Positions 20,560-29,486 of a stretch of 64,000 nucleotides of DNA are shown piece by piece; within the stretch, counting starts at the first letter, position 1; the number at the start of each line of letters is the position of its first letter. The notes beneath the pieces were generated by a model, which searched no databases, was not told the DNA's origin, and saw only the letters and a list, made by a program, of their open reading frames with translations. The DNA comes from Lysobacteraceae bacterium SCN 69-320 (GTDB lineage Bacteria > Pseudomonadota > Gammaproteobacteria > Xanthomonadales > Rhodanobacteraceae): contig MEFP01000014.1 in the NCBI GenBank assembly GCA_001725155.1, positions 45,470 through 109,469 on the forward strand. Direction: 5' to 3'. Both the position numbers and the translations under genes were made by a program.

Positions 20560-21185
20560 TGAGCTGGCGCCATACGGCAGCGATCGGCGTGCTCGCGGTG
20601 GCCGCCGGTGTGGCCGGCCTCGTCGCCGGCAGCATCGTCACGGGCCGCGGCGCGCCGCGCGGCCTCACCGATCTGCTGAGCAAGACGGCAGCGACACGCT
20701 GGCTGGCCGAGGCCTGGATCGACGCCGCGCGTCCGGCCGGCCCGCCCGGCGTGCCGGTCGCGGCCAAAGGTGATCCGGCGCCGGCGCTGCCGCTGCTCGA
20801 CCGTGCCGGCCAGTCCGCCAGCCTGGCGCAGTGGCCCGACCGGCTCGTGGTGGTCAATTTCTGGGCGACCTGGTGCGCACCCTGCCGCAAGGAAATGCCC
20901 GAACTCGACCGTTTCCAGCGCAAGCATGCCGCCGATGGCGTGCAGGTCGTCGGCGTCGCGATCGACGGTCCCGGCGAGGTCGAGGCCTTCCTGCGCGACA
21001 CGCCGGTCGGCTATCCGATATTGCTGGCGGCCAGCCCGTCACTGAATCCGTCGCTACCGTTCGGCAACACGTACGGCGCCCTGCCGTTCAGCGTGCTGCT
21101 CGGCCGCGACGGGCGCATTCTTGACACGCGCCTGGGTGAAGTCAGCGAGGCGGTACTCCAAGACTGGATCGCGCCGCACCGCTGA
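20559..21185 (+). CDS. TlpA-like membrane-anchored thioredoxin
   Basis: 208 residues. The ATG shares its first base with the last base of the dsbD stop codon, so the genes are coupled. An N-terminal membrane anchor (about residues 7-28) is followed by a TlpA/ResA-type thioredoxin domain with the active site C106-A-P-C109 (NFWATWCAPCRKE) and the cis-proline region GALPFSVL. It is a periplasmic reductase, likely kept reduced by the adjacent DsbD, and could serve cytochrome c maturation or disulfide repair. Substrate unknown. Confidence 0.9.
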   Translation: MSWRHTAAIGVLAVAAGVAGLVAGSIVTGRGAPRGLTDLLSKTAATRWLAEAWIDAARPAGPPGVPVAAKGDPAPALPLLDRAGQSASLAQWPDRLVVVNFWATWCAPCRKEMPELDRFQRKHAADGVQVVGVAIDGPGEVEAFLRDTPVGYPILLAASPSLNPSLPFGNTYGALPFSVLLGRDGRILDTRLGEVSEAVLQDWIAPHR

Positions 21186-21512
21186 GCAACGGCGGGCTCG
21201 ACGTGGTCTGCGAGGAAGCGCAGCGCCAGCACGAATGGGCATCGGAGGAGCGGCCGGCACTGAGCCTGCGCCGCCAGAGGCCCGGCTGAACGCATGACGA
21301 CACGGCGCGCGCATCGGCCGCTTCCTGCCCGGATACGGGACCTCGGAAACGCCGACGCTGCAACGAGCGCGCTGTCGCGCCTGGCTCCGGGCGTTACGTT
21401 GGGATGACCGGGTCGTCAAACATCGGCGAATATCGCCGAACTGGACAAGATCAGCACTCAAGCGCAGACTTGCGCGCCCCAGCCGGCCCCACGTCGGCAG
21501 CGGAGTGCCGGC
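21186..21512. other. Intergenic region, no gene found
   Basis: 327 bases between the TlpA-like gene and aroQ. No convincing open frame was found. A short palindrome CGGCGA-ATA-TCGCCG lies at 21424-21438. The aroQ promoter could be here. GGAG at 21501-21504 is the aroQ ribosome site. Confidence 0.5.
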
Positions 21513-21950
21513 TTGGCCAGAATCCTGTTGCTGAATGGCCCGAATCTGAACCTGCTCGGCACGCGCGAGCCGGAGACCTACGGGCATGCGACCCTGGACG
21601 ACATCGTCGGCGATCTCGCGTCGATCGCGCAAGCTCGCGGCCATGAACTGCTGCATTTCCAGTCCAACGCGGAACATGCGCTGATCGACCGCCTGCACGC
21701 GGCGCGGGCCGATGGCACGGCTTTCGTCCTGATCAATCCGGCCGCATTCACGCATACCAGCATCGCCCTGCGCGACGCGCTGCTCGGCGTGGCGCTGCCC
21801 TTCATCGAACTGCACCTGTCGAACGTGCATGCCCGCGAAACGTTCCGGCATCACTCGTATCTGTCCGACATCGCCGTCGGCGTCATCTGCGGTTTCGGCG
21901 CCGACAGCTATCGGCTCGCGCTCGAAGCGGCGCTGCGCCGGCTGGCCTGA
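21513..21950 (+). CDS. aroQ: Type II 3-dehydroquinate dehydratase, TTG start
   Basis: 145 residues. It starts at a TTG (21513), with GGAG eight bases upstream; no nearby ATG fits the conserved N-terminus. Catalytic landmarks of the type II enzyme are present: [17 protein letters not shown] with Y23, [10 protein letters not shown] with N75, and H101 in [11 protein letters not shown]. It dehydrates 3-dehydroquinate to 3-dehydroshikimate in the shikimate pathway as a dodecamer. It lies 36 bases upstream of accB, a common arrangement (aroQ-accB-accC). Confidence 0.97.
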   Translation: MARILLLNGPNLNLLGTREPETYGHATLDDIVGDLASIAQARGHELLHFQSNAEHALIDRLHAARADGTAFVLINPAAFTHTSIALRDALLGVALPFIELHLSNVHARETFRHHSYLSDIAVGVICGFGADSYRLALEAALRRLA

Positions 21951-21986
21951 TGTTTTTCGTCCCTTACCGCCTCTGAGGACCCGTCC

Positions 21987-22487
21987 GTGGACCTGCGCAA
22001 AATCAAGAAGCTGATCGACATACTGGAAGAGTCGAATCTGGCCGAGCTGGAAATCAAGGAAGGCGAGGAAGTCGTGCGCCTGAGCCGCATGCCGCGCGGC
22101 ATGACCCTGCCGATGATGGCCGCCCCGGCCGCGCCGGCGCCGGTCACCCACGTGCATGTCGAACAGCATCGCGCGCCGCAGGCCGCCGGCAGCGGCGCAC
22201 CGGCCGCCGCCCCTGAAACCCCGGGCACCGCGACCGGCAAGTCGCTGCCCGACGGCCACGTCGTGCGCTCGCCGATGGTCGGCACCTACTACGCGTCGCC
22301 GAATCCCGAGGCGCCGCCGTTCGTGAAGCTCGGCCAGCAGGTCAAGCCCGGCGACACGCTCGCGATCATCGAGGCGATGAAGATGTTCAACCAGATCGAA
22401 GCCGACGTCGGCGGCACGGTGCTCGCGATCCTCGCGACCAGCGGGCGCCCCATCGAATTCGACGAACCGCTGTTCGTGATCGGTTGA
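21987..22487 (+). CDS. accB: Biotin carboxyl carrier protein of acetyl-CoA carboxylase
   Basis: 166 residues from a GTG at 21987 with GAGGA eight bases upstream. N-terminal assembly region (residues 1-36), an alanine/proline linker (about 44-85), then the biotinyl domain with the biotin lysine K132 in [10 protein letters not shown]. The thumb-like [16 protein letters not shown] segment typical of BCCP is present. It carries carboxybiotin between AccC and AccAD in fatty-acid synthesis. Normally accC follows within a few bases; here a 461-bp inverted-repeat cassette lies between them. Confidence 0.98.
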   Translation: MDLRKIKKLIDILEESNLAELEIKEGEEVVRLSRMPRGMTLPMMAAPAAPAPVTHVHVEQHRAPQAAGSGAPAAAPETPGTATGKSLPDGHVVRSPMVGTYYASPNPEAPPFVKLGQQVKPGDTLAIIEAMKMFNQIEADVGGTVLAILATSGRPIEFDEPLFVIG

Positions 22488-22492
22488 AGGCC

Positions 22493-22953
22493 GGGAATCG
22501 GCAATGGGGAATCGGGAATCGTTCAAGCGGCCGCACGAGAAGCTGGAAGTCTGGAAGGACGCCATGGATCTCGCGGAAGCCGTTTACCGATTCTCTTCCC
22601 GCTTTCCCGAGACCGAACGCTTCGCGTTGACCAACCAGATCCGACGCGCCGCAGTGAGCACAGCGTCCAACATCGCCGAAGGCGCCGCGCGACGTTCGCG
22701 TTCCGAGTACCTGAGATTTTTTGTCCATAGCCCGCGGGTCGCTGCCGGAACTGGATACGCAACGACTGATCGCGTCACGCCTGAACTACGGCGAGCCGCC
22801 GGCACTGCTGGACGAGCTTGTCGACCGGTTGTTCGCAAAGCTGACATCGCTCATGAACACGCTCGCCAATCGAGGAGACCCGCAATGACCAGGCAAGTCG
22901 CCGCACTGTGCGCTCCGCTTTCGACGATTCCCTACTCCCCATTCCCGATTCCC
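22493..22953. mobile_element. Inverted-repeat cassette between accB and accC
   Basis: 29-base imperfect inverted repeats bound the cassette: left 22493-22521 (starts GGGAATCGGCAATGGGG) and right 22925-22953, with 26 of 29 positions complementary. Inside is a single frameshifted four-helix-bundle gene. From general knowledge, similar GGGAATCG-type repeats around this protein family are scattered through Xanthomonadales genomes. The right repeat ends four bases before the accC start codon. No transposase is encoded, so movement would need help in trans or a non-transposase mechanism. Confidence 0.75.
22504..22888 (+). pseudogene. Four-helix-bundle (23S rRNA IVS-type) protein, frameshifted
   Basis: The first 71 codons read as the N-terminal half of the four-helix-bundle/S23 family: LEVWKDAMDLAEAVYRFSSR, NQIRRAAVSTASNIAEGAAR, SEYLRF. 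At the run of six T (22717-22722) the frame is lost. Removing one T restores LSIARGSLPELDTQRLIASR and LNYGEPPALLDELVDRLF, ending at a TGA at 22886-22888, about 127 residues in total. The break could be a mutation, a sequencing error in a homopolymer, or a site of transcriptional slippage. The family is related to the Avd accessory protein of diversity-generating retroelements, but no retroelement is here. Confidence 0.85.
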
Positions 22954-22957
22954 GCCA

Positions 22958-24325
22958 ATGCTCGATAAAGTCGTCATCGCCAACCGCGGCGAGATTGCGC
23001 TGCGCGTGCTGCGCGCCTGCCATACGCTGGGCATCAAGACCGTCGCCGTGCATTCCACGGTGGACCGCAACCTCAAGCACGTCGGCATGGCCGACGAGTC
23101 GGTCTGCATAGGCCCGGCGCCGGCCGCCGAGTCCTATCTGAACGTGCCGGCGATCATCGCCGCGGCCGAGGTCACCGACGCCCAGGCCATCCATCCGGGC
23201 TACGGCTTCCTGTCGGAGAACGCCGACTTCGCCGAACGCTGCGAGAAGTCGGGCTTCATCTTCATCGGCCCGACCGCGAACGTGATCCGCCTGATGGGCG
23301 ACAAGGTCGAGGCGATCAAGGCCATGAAGGCCGCCGGCGTGCCCTGCGTGCCGGGTTCGGGCGGTCCGCTCGGCGATGACCCGGTCGAGAACGGCCGCAT
23401 CGCGCGCGACATCGGCTATCCGATCATCGTCAAGGCGGCCGGCGGCGGCGGCGGCCGCGGCATGCGCGTCGTGCATACCGAGGCGCATCTGCACAACGCG
23501 ATCAGCATGACCAAGTCGGAAGCCAAGGCGGCGTTCGGCAACGACATGGTCTACATGGAGAAATTCCTCGAGAACCCGCGCCACGTCGAGATCCAGGTGC
23601 TGGCCGACGGCCAGGGCAATGCGATCCACCTCGGCGAACGCGACTGCTCGATGCAGCGCCGCCACCAGAAGGTCGTCGAGGAAGCGCCGGCGCCGGGCAT
23701 CACGCCCGAGCAGCGCGCCGAGATCGGCAAGGTCTGCGTCGAGGCCTGCCTGCGCATCGGCTACCGCGGTGCCGGCACGTTCGAATTCCTGTACGAGAAC
23801 GGCCGCTTCTACTTCATCGAAATGAACACGCGCATCCAGGTCGAGCACCCGGTGACCGAACTGATCACCGGCATCGACCTCGTGCGCGAGCAGCTGCTGA
23901 TTGCCGCGGGCGAGAAGCTGTCGATCCGCCAGGAAGACGTGACCTTCACCGGCCACGCGGTCGAGTGCCGCATCAATGCCGAGGATCCGGACACGTTCAT
24001 GCCCTCGCCGGGCACGGTGAAGCGCTTCCTCGGCGCCGGCGGCCCGGGCGTGCGGCTGGACACGCACATCTACGACGGCTATCGCATTCCGCCGAACTAC
24101 GACTCGATGATCGGCAAGCTCATCGTGCATGGCCGCGACCGCGCGACGGCCATTGCGCGCATGCGTCTGGCGCTGGCCGAGATGGTCGTCGACGGCGTCA
24201 AGACCAACATCCCGCTGCAGCAGCGCATCATGAGCGACGTGGGTTTCCAGGCCGGCGGCCAGAACATCCACTACCTCGAGAAGCGCATCGCCGAACAGAA
24301 GGAGAAGGGCATTGCCCTGGGCTGA
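22958..24325 (+). CDS. accC: Biotin carboxylase subunit of acetyl-CoA carboxylase
   Basis: 455 residues, full-length ATP-grasp biotin carboxylase. K159, the glycine loop [11 protein letters not shown] (160-170), and E288, N290 and R292 in [11 protein letters not shown] match the E. coli numbering exactly. It carboxylates the biotin on AccB using ATP and bicarbonate. The ATG comes four bases after the right repeat of the cassette, and the 20 bases upstream are pyrimidine-rich with no Shine-Dalgarno sequence, an odd context for an essential gene. The end overlaps the next gene by 14 bases. Confidence 0.98.
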   Translation: MLDKVVIANRGEIALRVLRACHTLGIKTVAVHSTVDRNLKHVGMADESVCIGPAPAAESYLNVPAIIAAAEVTDAQAIHPGYGFLSENADFAERCEKSGFIFIGPTANVIRLMGDKVEAIKAMKAAGVPCVPGSGGPLGDDPVENGRIARDIGYPIIVKAAGGGGGRGMRVVHTEAHLHNAISMTKSEAKAAFGNDMVYMEKFLENPRHVEIQVLADGQGNAIHLGERDCSMQRRHQKVVEEAPAPGITPEQRAEIGKVCVEACLRIGYRGAGTFEFLYENGRFYFIEMNTRIQVEHPVTELITGIDLVREQLLIAAGEKLSIRQEDVTFTGHAVECRINAEDPDTFMPSPGTVKRFLGAGGPGVRLDTHIYDGYRIPPNYDSMIGKLIVHGRDRATAIARMRLALAEMVVDGVKTNIPLQQRIMSDVGFQAGGQNIHYLEKRIAEQKEKGIALG

Positions 24326-24734
24326 AGCCTCGCGGCCTGCGGCAGCGCTGGTCGCCGCGGCCCTGCTGCTCGCCGGCTGCGCCGCCGGCAGCGCGCGTGC
24401 GTCCGACGCGAAGCCGCCGGCAGGCAGGCCCGCCGCCGCGACGGCCGCCGCACCGACCGGCAGCGCCGCACCGGCGGAACTGCCGACGGATTCGCTGCTG
24501 GTCGTGGTGACCGGCAAGAACGCCTATACCGTGCAGGACGCGACGACGAGCTGCGAAGGCCTGCCCGAGCTGCTCAAGCCGTATCGCGAGCACAATCTCG
24601 TCGTCAGCGCCGCCGACGGTGTGACGACGACGATCGCCGATGCGCTGTGCGTGGCGCTGGCCGCCAAGAAGCGCGGCGGCAAAGCCTGGCTGACGCATCC
24701 GGAAGGCTTGCGCAGCATCGACATTCAAGATTGA
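24312..24734 (+). CDS. Probable lipoprotein with ExbD/TolR-like domain
   Basis: 140 residues from a TTG at 24312 inside the accC 3' end; GGAG lies ten bases upstream. The N-terminal hydrophobic segment ends in a lipobox, LLLAGC with C23, so it is probably lipid-anchored. A low-complexity Ala/Pro stretch follows. The last 80 residues ([19 protein letters not shown] ... [18 protein letters not shown]) resemble the periplasmic domain of ExbD/TolR in style, but the similarity is weak. It lies between accC and prmA, 13 bases upstream of prmA. Function unknown. Confidence 0.65.
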   Translation: MPWAEASRPAAALVAAALLLAGCAAGSARASDAKPPAGRPAAATAAAPTGSAAPAELPTDSLLVVVTGKNAYTVQDATTSCEGLPELLKPYREHNLVVSAADGVTTTIADALCVALAAKKRGGKAWLTHPEGLRSIDIQD

Positions 24735-24747
24735 GCCGCGACGCCAC

Positions 24748-25632
24748 ATGGCCTGGATAGAACTCTCGCTGACGATCCATTCCAACGAACAGCAGCGCAT
24801 CGAGCTCGCGCTCGACGACCTCGGCGCGCTGTCGGTGACCCTGCTCGACGCCGAGGATCATCCGATCTTCGAGCCGGCGCCCGGCGAGACGCCGGTGTGG
24901 CCGACGATCAAGCTCGCCGCGCTGTTCGACGTCGCGGTCGACCGCGCCGGCCTCGTGCATGCGCTGACCGACCTCGTGCCCGAGATCGCGCCGGACCAGC
25001 TCGAATTCCGCGACGTGCCCGACGCCGACTGGGTGCGCGCCTGGATGGATACGTTCCAGCCCATGCAGTTCGGCCGCCGCCTGTGGATCTATCCCTGGAA
25101 CATCGAGCCACCGGCCGACGCCGGCGACACGGTCGTCGTGCGGCTGGACCCGGGCCTGGCCTTCGGCACCGGCACGCATCCGACCACGGCGCTGTGCCTG
25201 GAATGGCTCGATGGCCTGGACCTGCGCGGCAAGACCCTGCTCGACTACGGCTGCGGCTCGGGCGTGCTCGCGATCGCGGCGCTCAAACTCGGCGCCGCCC
25301 GCGTGATCGGCGTCGACCTGGACCCGCAGGCGCTGGAAGCCAGCCGCGACAATGCCGAACGCAATGGCGTTGCCAGCGGACTCGCGCTGCACCTGCCGCA
25401 GGACTACGTGAACGCACCGCAGGACCTGCTCGTCGCCAACATCCTGGCCGGGCCGCTGGCCGAGCTCGCGCCGCTGTTCGCGCAGGCCTGCAAGCCCGGC
25501 GCGCCGTTCGCGCTGTCGGGCATCCTCGCCGGCCAGCACGACGAGCTGCTGGCGCGCTACGGCGAATGGTTCGAAGCGCTGGAAGTCGCGCAGCGCGAAG
25601 ACTGGGTGCGCATCAGCGGCCGCCGCCGCTGA
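24748..25632 (+). CDS. prmA: Ribosomal protein L11 methyltransferase
   Basis: 294 residues, the usual PrmA length. An N-terminal L11-recognition domain is followed by a Rossmann methyltransferase domain: FGTGTHPTT at 139-147, the SAM-binding LDYGCGSGVLAIAAL at about 165-179, and VDLDPQALEASRDNA. NILAGPL corresponds to the catalytic NxxxxPL region. It trimethylates ribosomal protein L11 in the cytoplasm. Part of the accB-accC-prmA-DUF3426-fis order typical of Xanthomonadales and relatives. Confidence 0.97.
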   Translation: MAWIELSLTIHSNEQQRIELALDDLGALSVTLLDAEDHPIFEPAPGETPVWPTIKLAALFDVAVDRAGLVHALTDLVPEIAPDQLEFRDVPDADWVRAWMDTFQPMQFGRRLWIYPWNIEPPADAGDTVVVRLDPGLAFGTGTHPTTALCLEWLDGLDLRGKTLLDYGCGSGVLAIAALKLGAARVIGVDLDPQALEASRDNAERNGVASGLALHLPQDYVNAPQDLLVANILAGPLAELAPLFAQACKPGAPFALSGILAGQHDELLARYGEWFEALEVAQREDWVRISGRRR

Positions 25633-25746
25633 GCCGCGTACGCCGCGCCGCGACCTGCGTCGCCCCCCACGTCGCGCCGGCTTGAAACCGCGCGCGCCGC
25701 GGTCCAAGCTCGCCGCGCGTTCCCGTCACCGCCGCCGGCTTCCGCC

Positions 25747-26538
25747 ATGTACACGCAATGCCCCGAATGCGCGACCGTCTACAACGCCGATGCGGCGACG
25801 ATCGCGCGCGGCCACGGCATGGTGCGCTGCAGCCATTGCGACGCCTTGTTCGACGCCCTGCTGACCCTGGCCGACCAGCTGCCGCCGGAACCCTTCGACC
25901 GGCTTGCAGCGCATGCGCCGGACCCCGACCCGCCGCGCCTGGGCGTGCCCGTCTACCGACCGAACGCCCAGCCCGCCACCTTCACGTTCGACCCTGACGA
26001 ACGGCCGCGCGCACGCGAATCGCGCCGGCCGTCGACGCCGGCTTTCGCGCGCCACGCGCAACGCGGCCGCGGCCGGCGCTGGCCCTGGGTGGTCGGCACT
26101 CTGCTGCTGTCGCTGAGCCTGGCCGGCCAGCTTGCGTATGCGGAACGCGACCAGCTGCTCGACAGCGACTTCGCACGCCCGTGGCTCGATCGCGGCTGCA
26201 ACCTGCTGTCCTGCGTGCTGCCGCTGCGCCATGCTAGCCAGCAGCTGGAGCTGCTGTCGCGCGACATACGCCCGCATCCGTCGGTCGCCGGCGCGCTGAT
26301 CGTCTCGGCCACGGTACGCAACGCGGCGACGTTTGCGCAGGCCTATCCGGTCGTGGAAATCACCTTGTCGGATCTCGACGAAAACCGCGTCGCGATGCGC
26401 CGCTTCCAGCCACGCGACTACCTCGGCGACACGCGCGCGATCGAACGCGGACTGGCCGCCGGCGCCAGCACCGCGCTCGTGTTCGAAGTGCGCGATCCGG
26501 GCAAGAACGCCGTCGCGTTCGAATTCAAGTTCCTCTGA
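25747..26538 (+). CDS. Zinc-ribbon / DUF3426 membrane protein
   Basis: 263 residues. An N-terminal MJ0042-type zinc ribbon (C5, C8, C28, C31 in QCPECAT and RCSHCDALF) precedes a charged linker. A single transmembrane helix spans about residues 112-131. The periplasmic DUF3426 domain follows (HASQQLELLSRDIRPHPSV ... NAATFAQAYPVVEITLSD ... RRFQPRDYLG). The zinc ribbon would face the cytoplasm and the DUF3426 domain the periplasm. Found upstream of fis in many gammaproteobacteria. Function unknown. Confidence 0.9.
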   Translation: MYTQCPECATVYNADAATIARGHGMVRCSHCDALFDALLTLADQLPPEPFDRLAAHAPDPDPPRLGVPVYRPNAQPATFTFDPDERPRARESRRPSTPAFARHAQRGRGRRWPWVVGTLLLSLSLAGQLAYAERDQLLDSDFARPWLDRGCNLLSCVLPLRHASQQLELLSRDIRPHPSVAGALIVSATVRNAATFAQAYPVVEITLSDLDENRVAMRRFQPRDYLGDTRAIERGLAAGASTALVFEVRDPGKNAVAFEFKFL

Positions 26539-26545
26539 GCAAAAA

Positions 26546-26565
26546 TGCCGCGTTGCAACGCGGCA
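26546..26565. other. 20-bp perfect palindrome upstream of fis
   Basis: TGCCGCGTTGCAACGCGGCA is its own reverse complement, eight bases beyond the DUF3426 stop codon. AAAAA precedes it, so on the leftward strand it would form a hairpin followed by TTTTT, a terminator against antisense transcription; on the rightward strand it has no U-tail. It could also be an operator for fis. A second inverted repeat (CGCGCC-GTC-GGCGCG, 26610-26624) lies between it and the fis start. Confidence 0.6.
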
Positions 26566-26663
26566 ACGCTGAGAGATGTTTGCATCTTGCGACACTTGGC
26601 ACTTACCAACGCGCCGTCGGCGCGCTAACATCTCCGCCCCGTCGGCACTCGCATCCGGCGGTC

Positions 26664-26975
26664 ATGGAAGAACAGACCAGGTTGCTCGCCGCCGTGAATG
26701 CCGTTTCCCTACTGCGTCCCGACCAGGGGCCCGATGCCGCCGTGTCCCAGCCCGCCCTGCGCGAGTGCGTGGCGCGCGCCGTGCGCCGCTATCTCGTCGA
26801 CCTCGATACCCAGCAGGCCGAAGGCCTGTTCGACTTCGTGATGCAGGAAGTCGAGGCGCCGATGCTGCGCGAAGTCATGTCCTGGTACGGCGGCAATCAG
26901 AGCAAGGCGGCGCTCGCGCTCGGCATCAATCGTGCCACCTTGCGCAAGAAGCTGTCGCAGCACGGACTGCTCTGA
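26664..26975 (+). CDS. fis: DNA-binding protein Fis
   Basis: 103 residues from the ATG at 26664. The C-terminal helix-turn-helix is clear: MSWYGGNQSKAALALGINRATLRKKLSQHGLL. It is preceded by the dimerisation helices (RRYLVDLDTQQAEGLFDFVMQEVE). Fis is a nucleoid-associated bender and activator of stable RNA promoters. An upstream in-frame extension to 26553 exists but runs through the palindrome and has no homologous look. The gene follows a DUF3426 gene and precedes purH by 101 bases. Confidence 0.95.
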   Translation: MEEQTRLLAAVNAVSLLRPDQGPDAAVSQPALRECVARAVRRYLVDLDTQQAEGLFDFVMQEVEAPMLREVMSWYGGNQSKAALALGINRATLRKKLSQHGLL

Positions 26976-27076
26976 GGAACTGAGGCCGCGCAGGCACGTC
27001 TCGTCGCAAACGCGCCGCGCCGGCCAGAGCGACCGGCTATAATCCGCGCCCTCTTCGCAACCGGCGATTCCAGCTC

Positions 27077-28654
27077 ATGTTCGACGCCACGCTAGTACCG
27101 GTGCGCCGCGCGCTCATCAGCGTTTCCGACAAGAACGGTCTGCTCGATCTGGCCCGCGGCCTCGATGCTCTCGGCGTCAGCCTGCTGTCCACCGGCGGCA
27201 CCGCGCGCAGCCTGCGCGATGCCGGACTGCCCGTCACTGACGTCAGCAACGTGACCGGCTTTCCCGAGATCATGGACGGCCGCGTCAAGACCCTGCATCC
27301 GAAGATCCACGGCGGCCTGCTCGGCCGGCGCGGCATCGACGACGCCGTGATGGCGCAGCACGGCATCGCCCCGATCGACCTGCTCGTCGTCAATCTCTAT
27401 CCGTTCGAGAAGGCGACCGCGCGCCCCGACTGCACGCTCGACGAGGCGATCGAGAACATCGACATCGGCGGCCCGGCCATGCTGCGCGCCGCGGCCAAGA
27501 ATCACGAGCACGTCGTCGTGATGACCGATCCGGCCGACTATGCCGAACTGCTGCAGGCGCTGCACGCGTCGCAGGGCACGACGATGGAGCTGCGCCGCCG
27601 CCTTGCGGCGAAGACCTTTGCGCATACGGCGCGCTACGACGGCCTGATCGCGAACTGGCTCGGCGCGCGCACCGGCGAGCGCGAGGACAACTATCCGCCG
27701 AGCCTGCATCTGAGCTACCGCCGCGCGCAGACCCTGCGCTACGGCGAGAACCCGCACCAGTCCGCCGCGCTCTACGTCGAGAGCGATCCGCCGGCCGGCA
27801 TCGTCGCGACCGCGCGCGTGCTCGCCGGCAAGGAACTGTCGTTCAACAACATCGCCGACGCCGATTCGGCGCTGGAATGCGTCAAGGCCTTCGGCAGCGC
27901 GCCGGCCTGCGTCATCGTCAAGCATGCCAATCCCTGCGGCGTGGCCCTCGGCGACACGCCGATGCTGGCCTACGAACGTGCCTATGCCTGCGATCCGACC
28001 TCGGCCTTCGGCGGCATCATCGCGCTGAACCGCTCGCTGGACGTCGTCACGGCACGCACGATCCTCGACCGCCAGTTCGTCGAAGTCGTCATCGCGCCGG
28101 AAGTCGACGAGGCGGCGCTGGCCGTATTCGCGAAGAAACCGAACGTGCGCATCCTCGCGACCGGCCACTGGCCCGAGCAGGCCGCGCATACGAACGATCT
28201 CAAGCGCATCGCCGGCGGCCTGCTGATCCAGGACGCCGATCGCGACACGCTGCTGCTGTCGGACCTGCAGGTCGTCAGCAAGCGCGTGCCGAATGCCGAG
28301 GAACTGCGCGATCTGCTGTTCGCCTGGCACGTGGCGATGTACGTGAAATCGAATGCGATCGTCTACGCCAAGGGCGGCCAGACCGTCGGCATCGGCGCCG
28401 GCCAGATGAGCCGCGTGATCAGCGCGCGCATCGCCGCGATGAAGGCCGAGGAAGCCGGCCTCGACGTGCGCGACAGCGTGATGGCCTCCGATGCGTTCTT
28501 CCCGTTCCGCGACGGCATCGACGCGGCGGCCAAGGCCGGCATCCGCGCCGTGATCCAGCCGGGCGGTTCGATGCGCGACGACGAAGTCATCGCCGCGGCC
28601 GACGAAAACGACATGGCGATGGTGTTCACCGGCGTGCGCCACTTCCGCCACTGA
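27077..28654 (+). CDS. purH: Bifunctional AICAR formyltransferase / IMP cyclohydrolase
   Basis: 525 residues. The N-terminal MGS-fold IMP cyclohydrolase domain runs to about residue 200 ([38 protein letters not shown]). The C-terminal AICAR transformylase domain has the active-site KHANPCGVA near residue 280 and [19 protein letters not shown] near the end. It performs the last two steps of de novo purine synthesis. It ends convergently with the DUF2782 gene, with a strong hairpin between them. Confidence 0.98.
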   Translation: MFDATLVPVRRALISVSDKNGLLDLARGLDALGVSLLSTGGTARSLRDAGLPVTDVSNVTGFPEIMDGRVKTLHPKIHGGLLGRRGIDDAVMAQHGIAPIDLLVVNLYPFEKATARPDCTLDEAIENIDIGGPAMLRAAAKNHEHVVVMTDPADYAELLQALHASQGTTMELRRRLAAKTFAHTARYDGLIANWLGARTGEREDNYPPSLHLSYRRAQTLRYGENPHQSAALYVESDPPAGIVATARVLAGKELSFNNIADADSALECVKAFGSAPACVIVKHANPCGVALGDTPMLAYERAYACDPTSAFGGIIALNRSLDVVTARTILDRQFVEVVIAPEVDEAALAVFAKKPNVRILATGHWPEQAAHTNDLKRIAGGLLIQDADRDTLLLSDLQVVSKRVPNAEELRDLLFAWHVAMYVKSNAIVYAKGGQTVGIGAGQMSRVISARIAAMKAEEAGLDVRDSVMASDAFFPFRDGIDAAAKAGIRAVIQPGGSMRDDEVIAAADENDMAMVFTGVRHFRH

Positions 28655-28661
28655 AGACACG

Positions 28662-28688
28662 GCGGCCGGCGCATTGCGCGCCGGCCGC
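28662..28688. terminator. Hairpin between convergent purH and DUF2782 genes
   Basis: Perfect 11-base arms (GCGGCCGGCGC and its complement) with a 5-base loop, starting eight bases beyond the purH stop codon. No U-tract follows on either strand, so it may be a weak bidirectional terminator or a 3'-end protecting structure. Confidence 0.55.
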
Positions 28689-28728
28689 GGATCGGACGAC
28701 GGCGCGAGCCGTCAGTTCACGCCGACCT

Positions 28729-29136
28729 TCAGTTCCATTCGTAGAGCTTGTAATAGACCGGCGCGACCGGGCCGTCCTTCGGATTCGGCTCGAGGCGGCC
28801 GTCGCCGTCGGTATCGATATAGGTCTTGGTGATGCCGCTCTTGCCGGTGATGCGGATCATCGTCACGCGGCCGCTGTTGCGGTATTCCTCGATCGTGTCG
28901 TCGCCCTGCTTGCGAACCGAAACATCGGGCTTGTCGGCCGCGCGGGCGTCGGCCTTGGCCTTGCCCAGGTCAGTGGGCGGAACCGCCTTGACGCCGGGGT
29001 CGTCCATCGCCGGCGGCGGCGCGTCGGTCAGATCGGCGTGCTGCACGGGTTTTTCGGCAGCAGGTTTCGGATCGGCCGCCTGCGCCGTCGCGAAAGCGGC
29101 CAGCAGCAGAACGGCGAGCATCGGATTGCGCTTCAT
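28729..29136 (-). CDS. DUF2782 exported protein
   Basis: 135 residues with a Sec signal peptide (MKRNPMLAVLLLAAFATAQAA). After a Pro/Ala/Asp-rich linker, the C-terminal DUF2782 domain reads TIEEYRNSGRVTMIRIT then YIDTDGDGRLEPN. That last motif resembles a calcium-binding aspartate loop. Proteins of this family are commonly encoded beside polA in gammaproteobacteria, as here (polA is divergent, 350 bases away). Likely periplasmic; function unknown. Confidence 0.88.
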   Translation of the reverse strand: MKRNPMLAVLLLAAFATAQAADPKPAAEKPVQHADLTDAPPPAMDDPGVKAVPPTDLGKAKADARAADKPDVSVRKQGDDTIEEYRNSGRVTMIRITGKSGITKTYIDTDGDGRLEPNPKDGPVAPVYYKLYEWN

Positions 29137-29486
29137 GAGGGACTCCAGGGCTGGTGTCGACCGGCCTGAGCATCACTGCAACCGCAGCGGGCCGGAATGT
29201 CCGCAGGATAGCAAACGGGCCTGAACGATTCGGTGCGCGCGATGTGAACGAAATGTCGCAGCCGGTCCGGCGGACGGTCGCCGTCCGTCCGAGCGGGCCG
29301 ATTGTCCTGCACCGCAAGTAAAGCAGCAGCGAAACATCGGTATCGCAAACGTTGCCGTGCGGCACGGCAGCCGCGGATGTTGCACGCAGGCCCGCACCGC
29401 CGCGCCGGCACCGCCCGGCGTTCCGGATCTTTCTTGAAAGCCCCGCCGCGCTGCGCCAAGCTCGCCGTCCGCAAGGAGACTGCCTC
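29137..29486. promoter_or_regulatory. Divergent intergenic region DUF2782 / polA
   Basis: 350 bases without a gene. It must contain promoters for both directions. Two short inverted repeats are visible: CGGACGG-TCG-CCGTCCG at 29271-29287 and GCCGTGC-G-GCACGGC at 29354-29368. AAGGAG at 29473-29478 is the polA ribosome site. Confidence 0.5.

Noticed and set aside
22493..22953. Cassette considered as part of a diversity-generating retroelement
   Set aside because: The four-helix-bundle protein resembles Avd, but there is no reverse transcriptase, template repeat or variable repeat nearby.
27092..28660. Leftward open frame of 522 codons opposite purH
   Set aside because: Antisense shadow; purH is unambiguous on the other strand.
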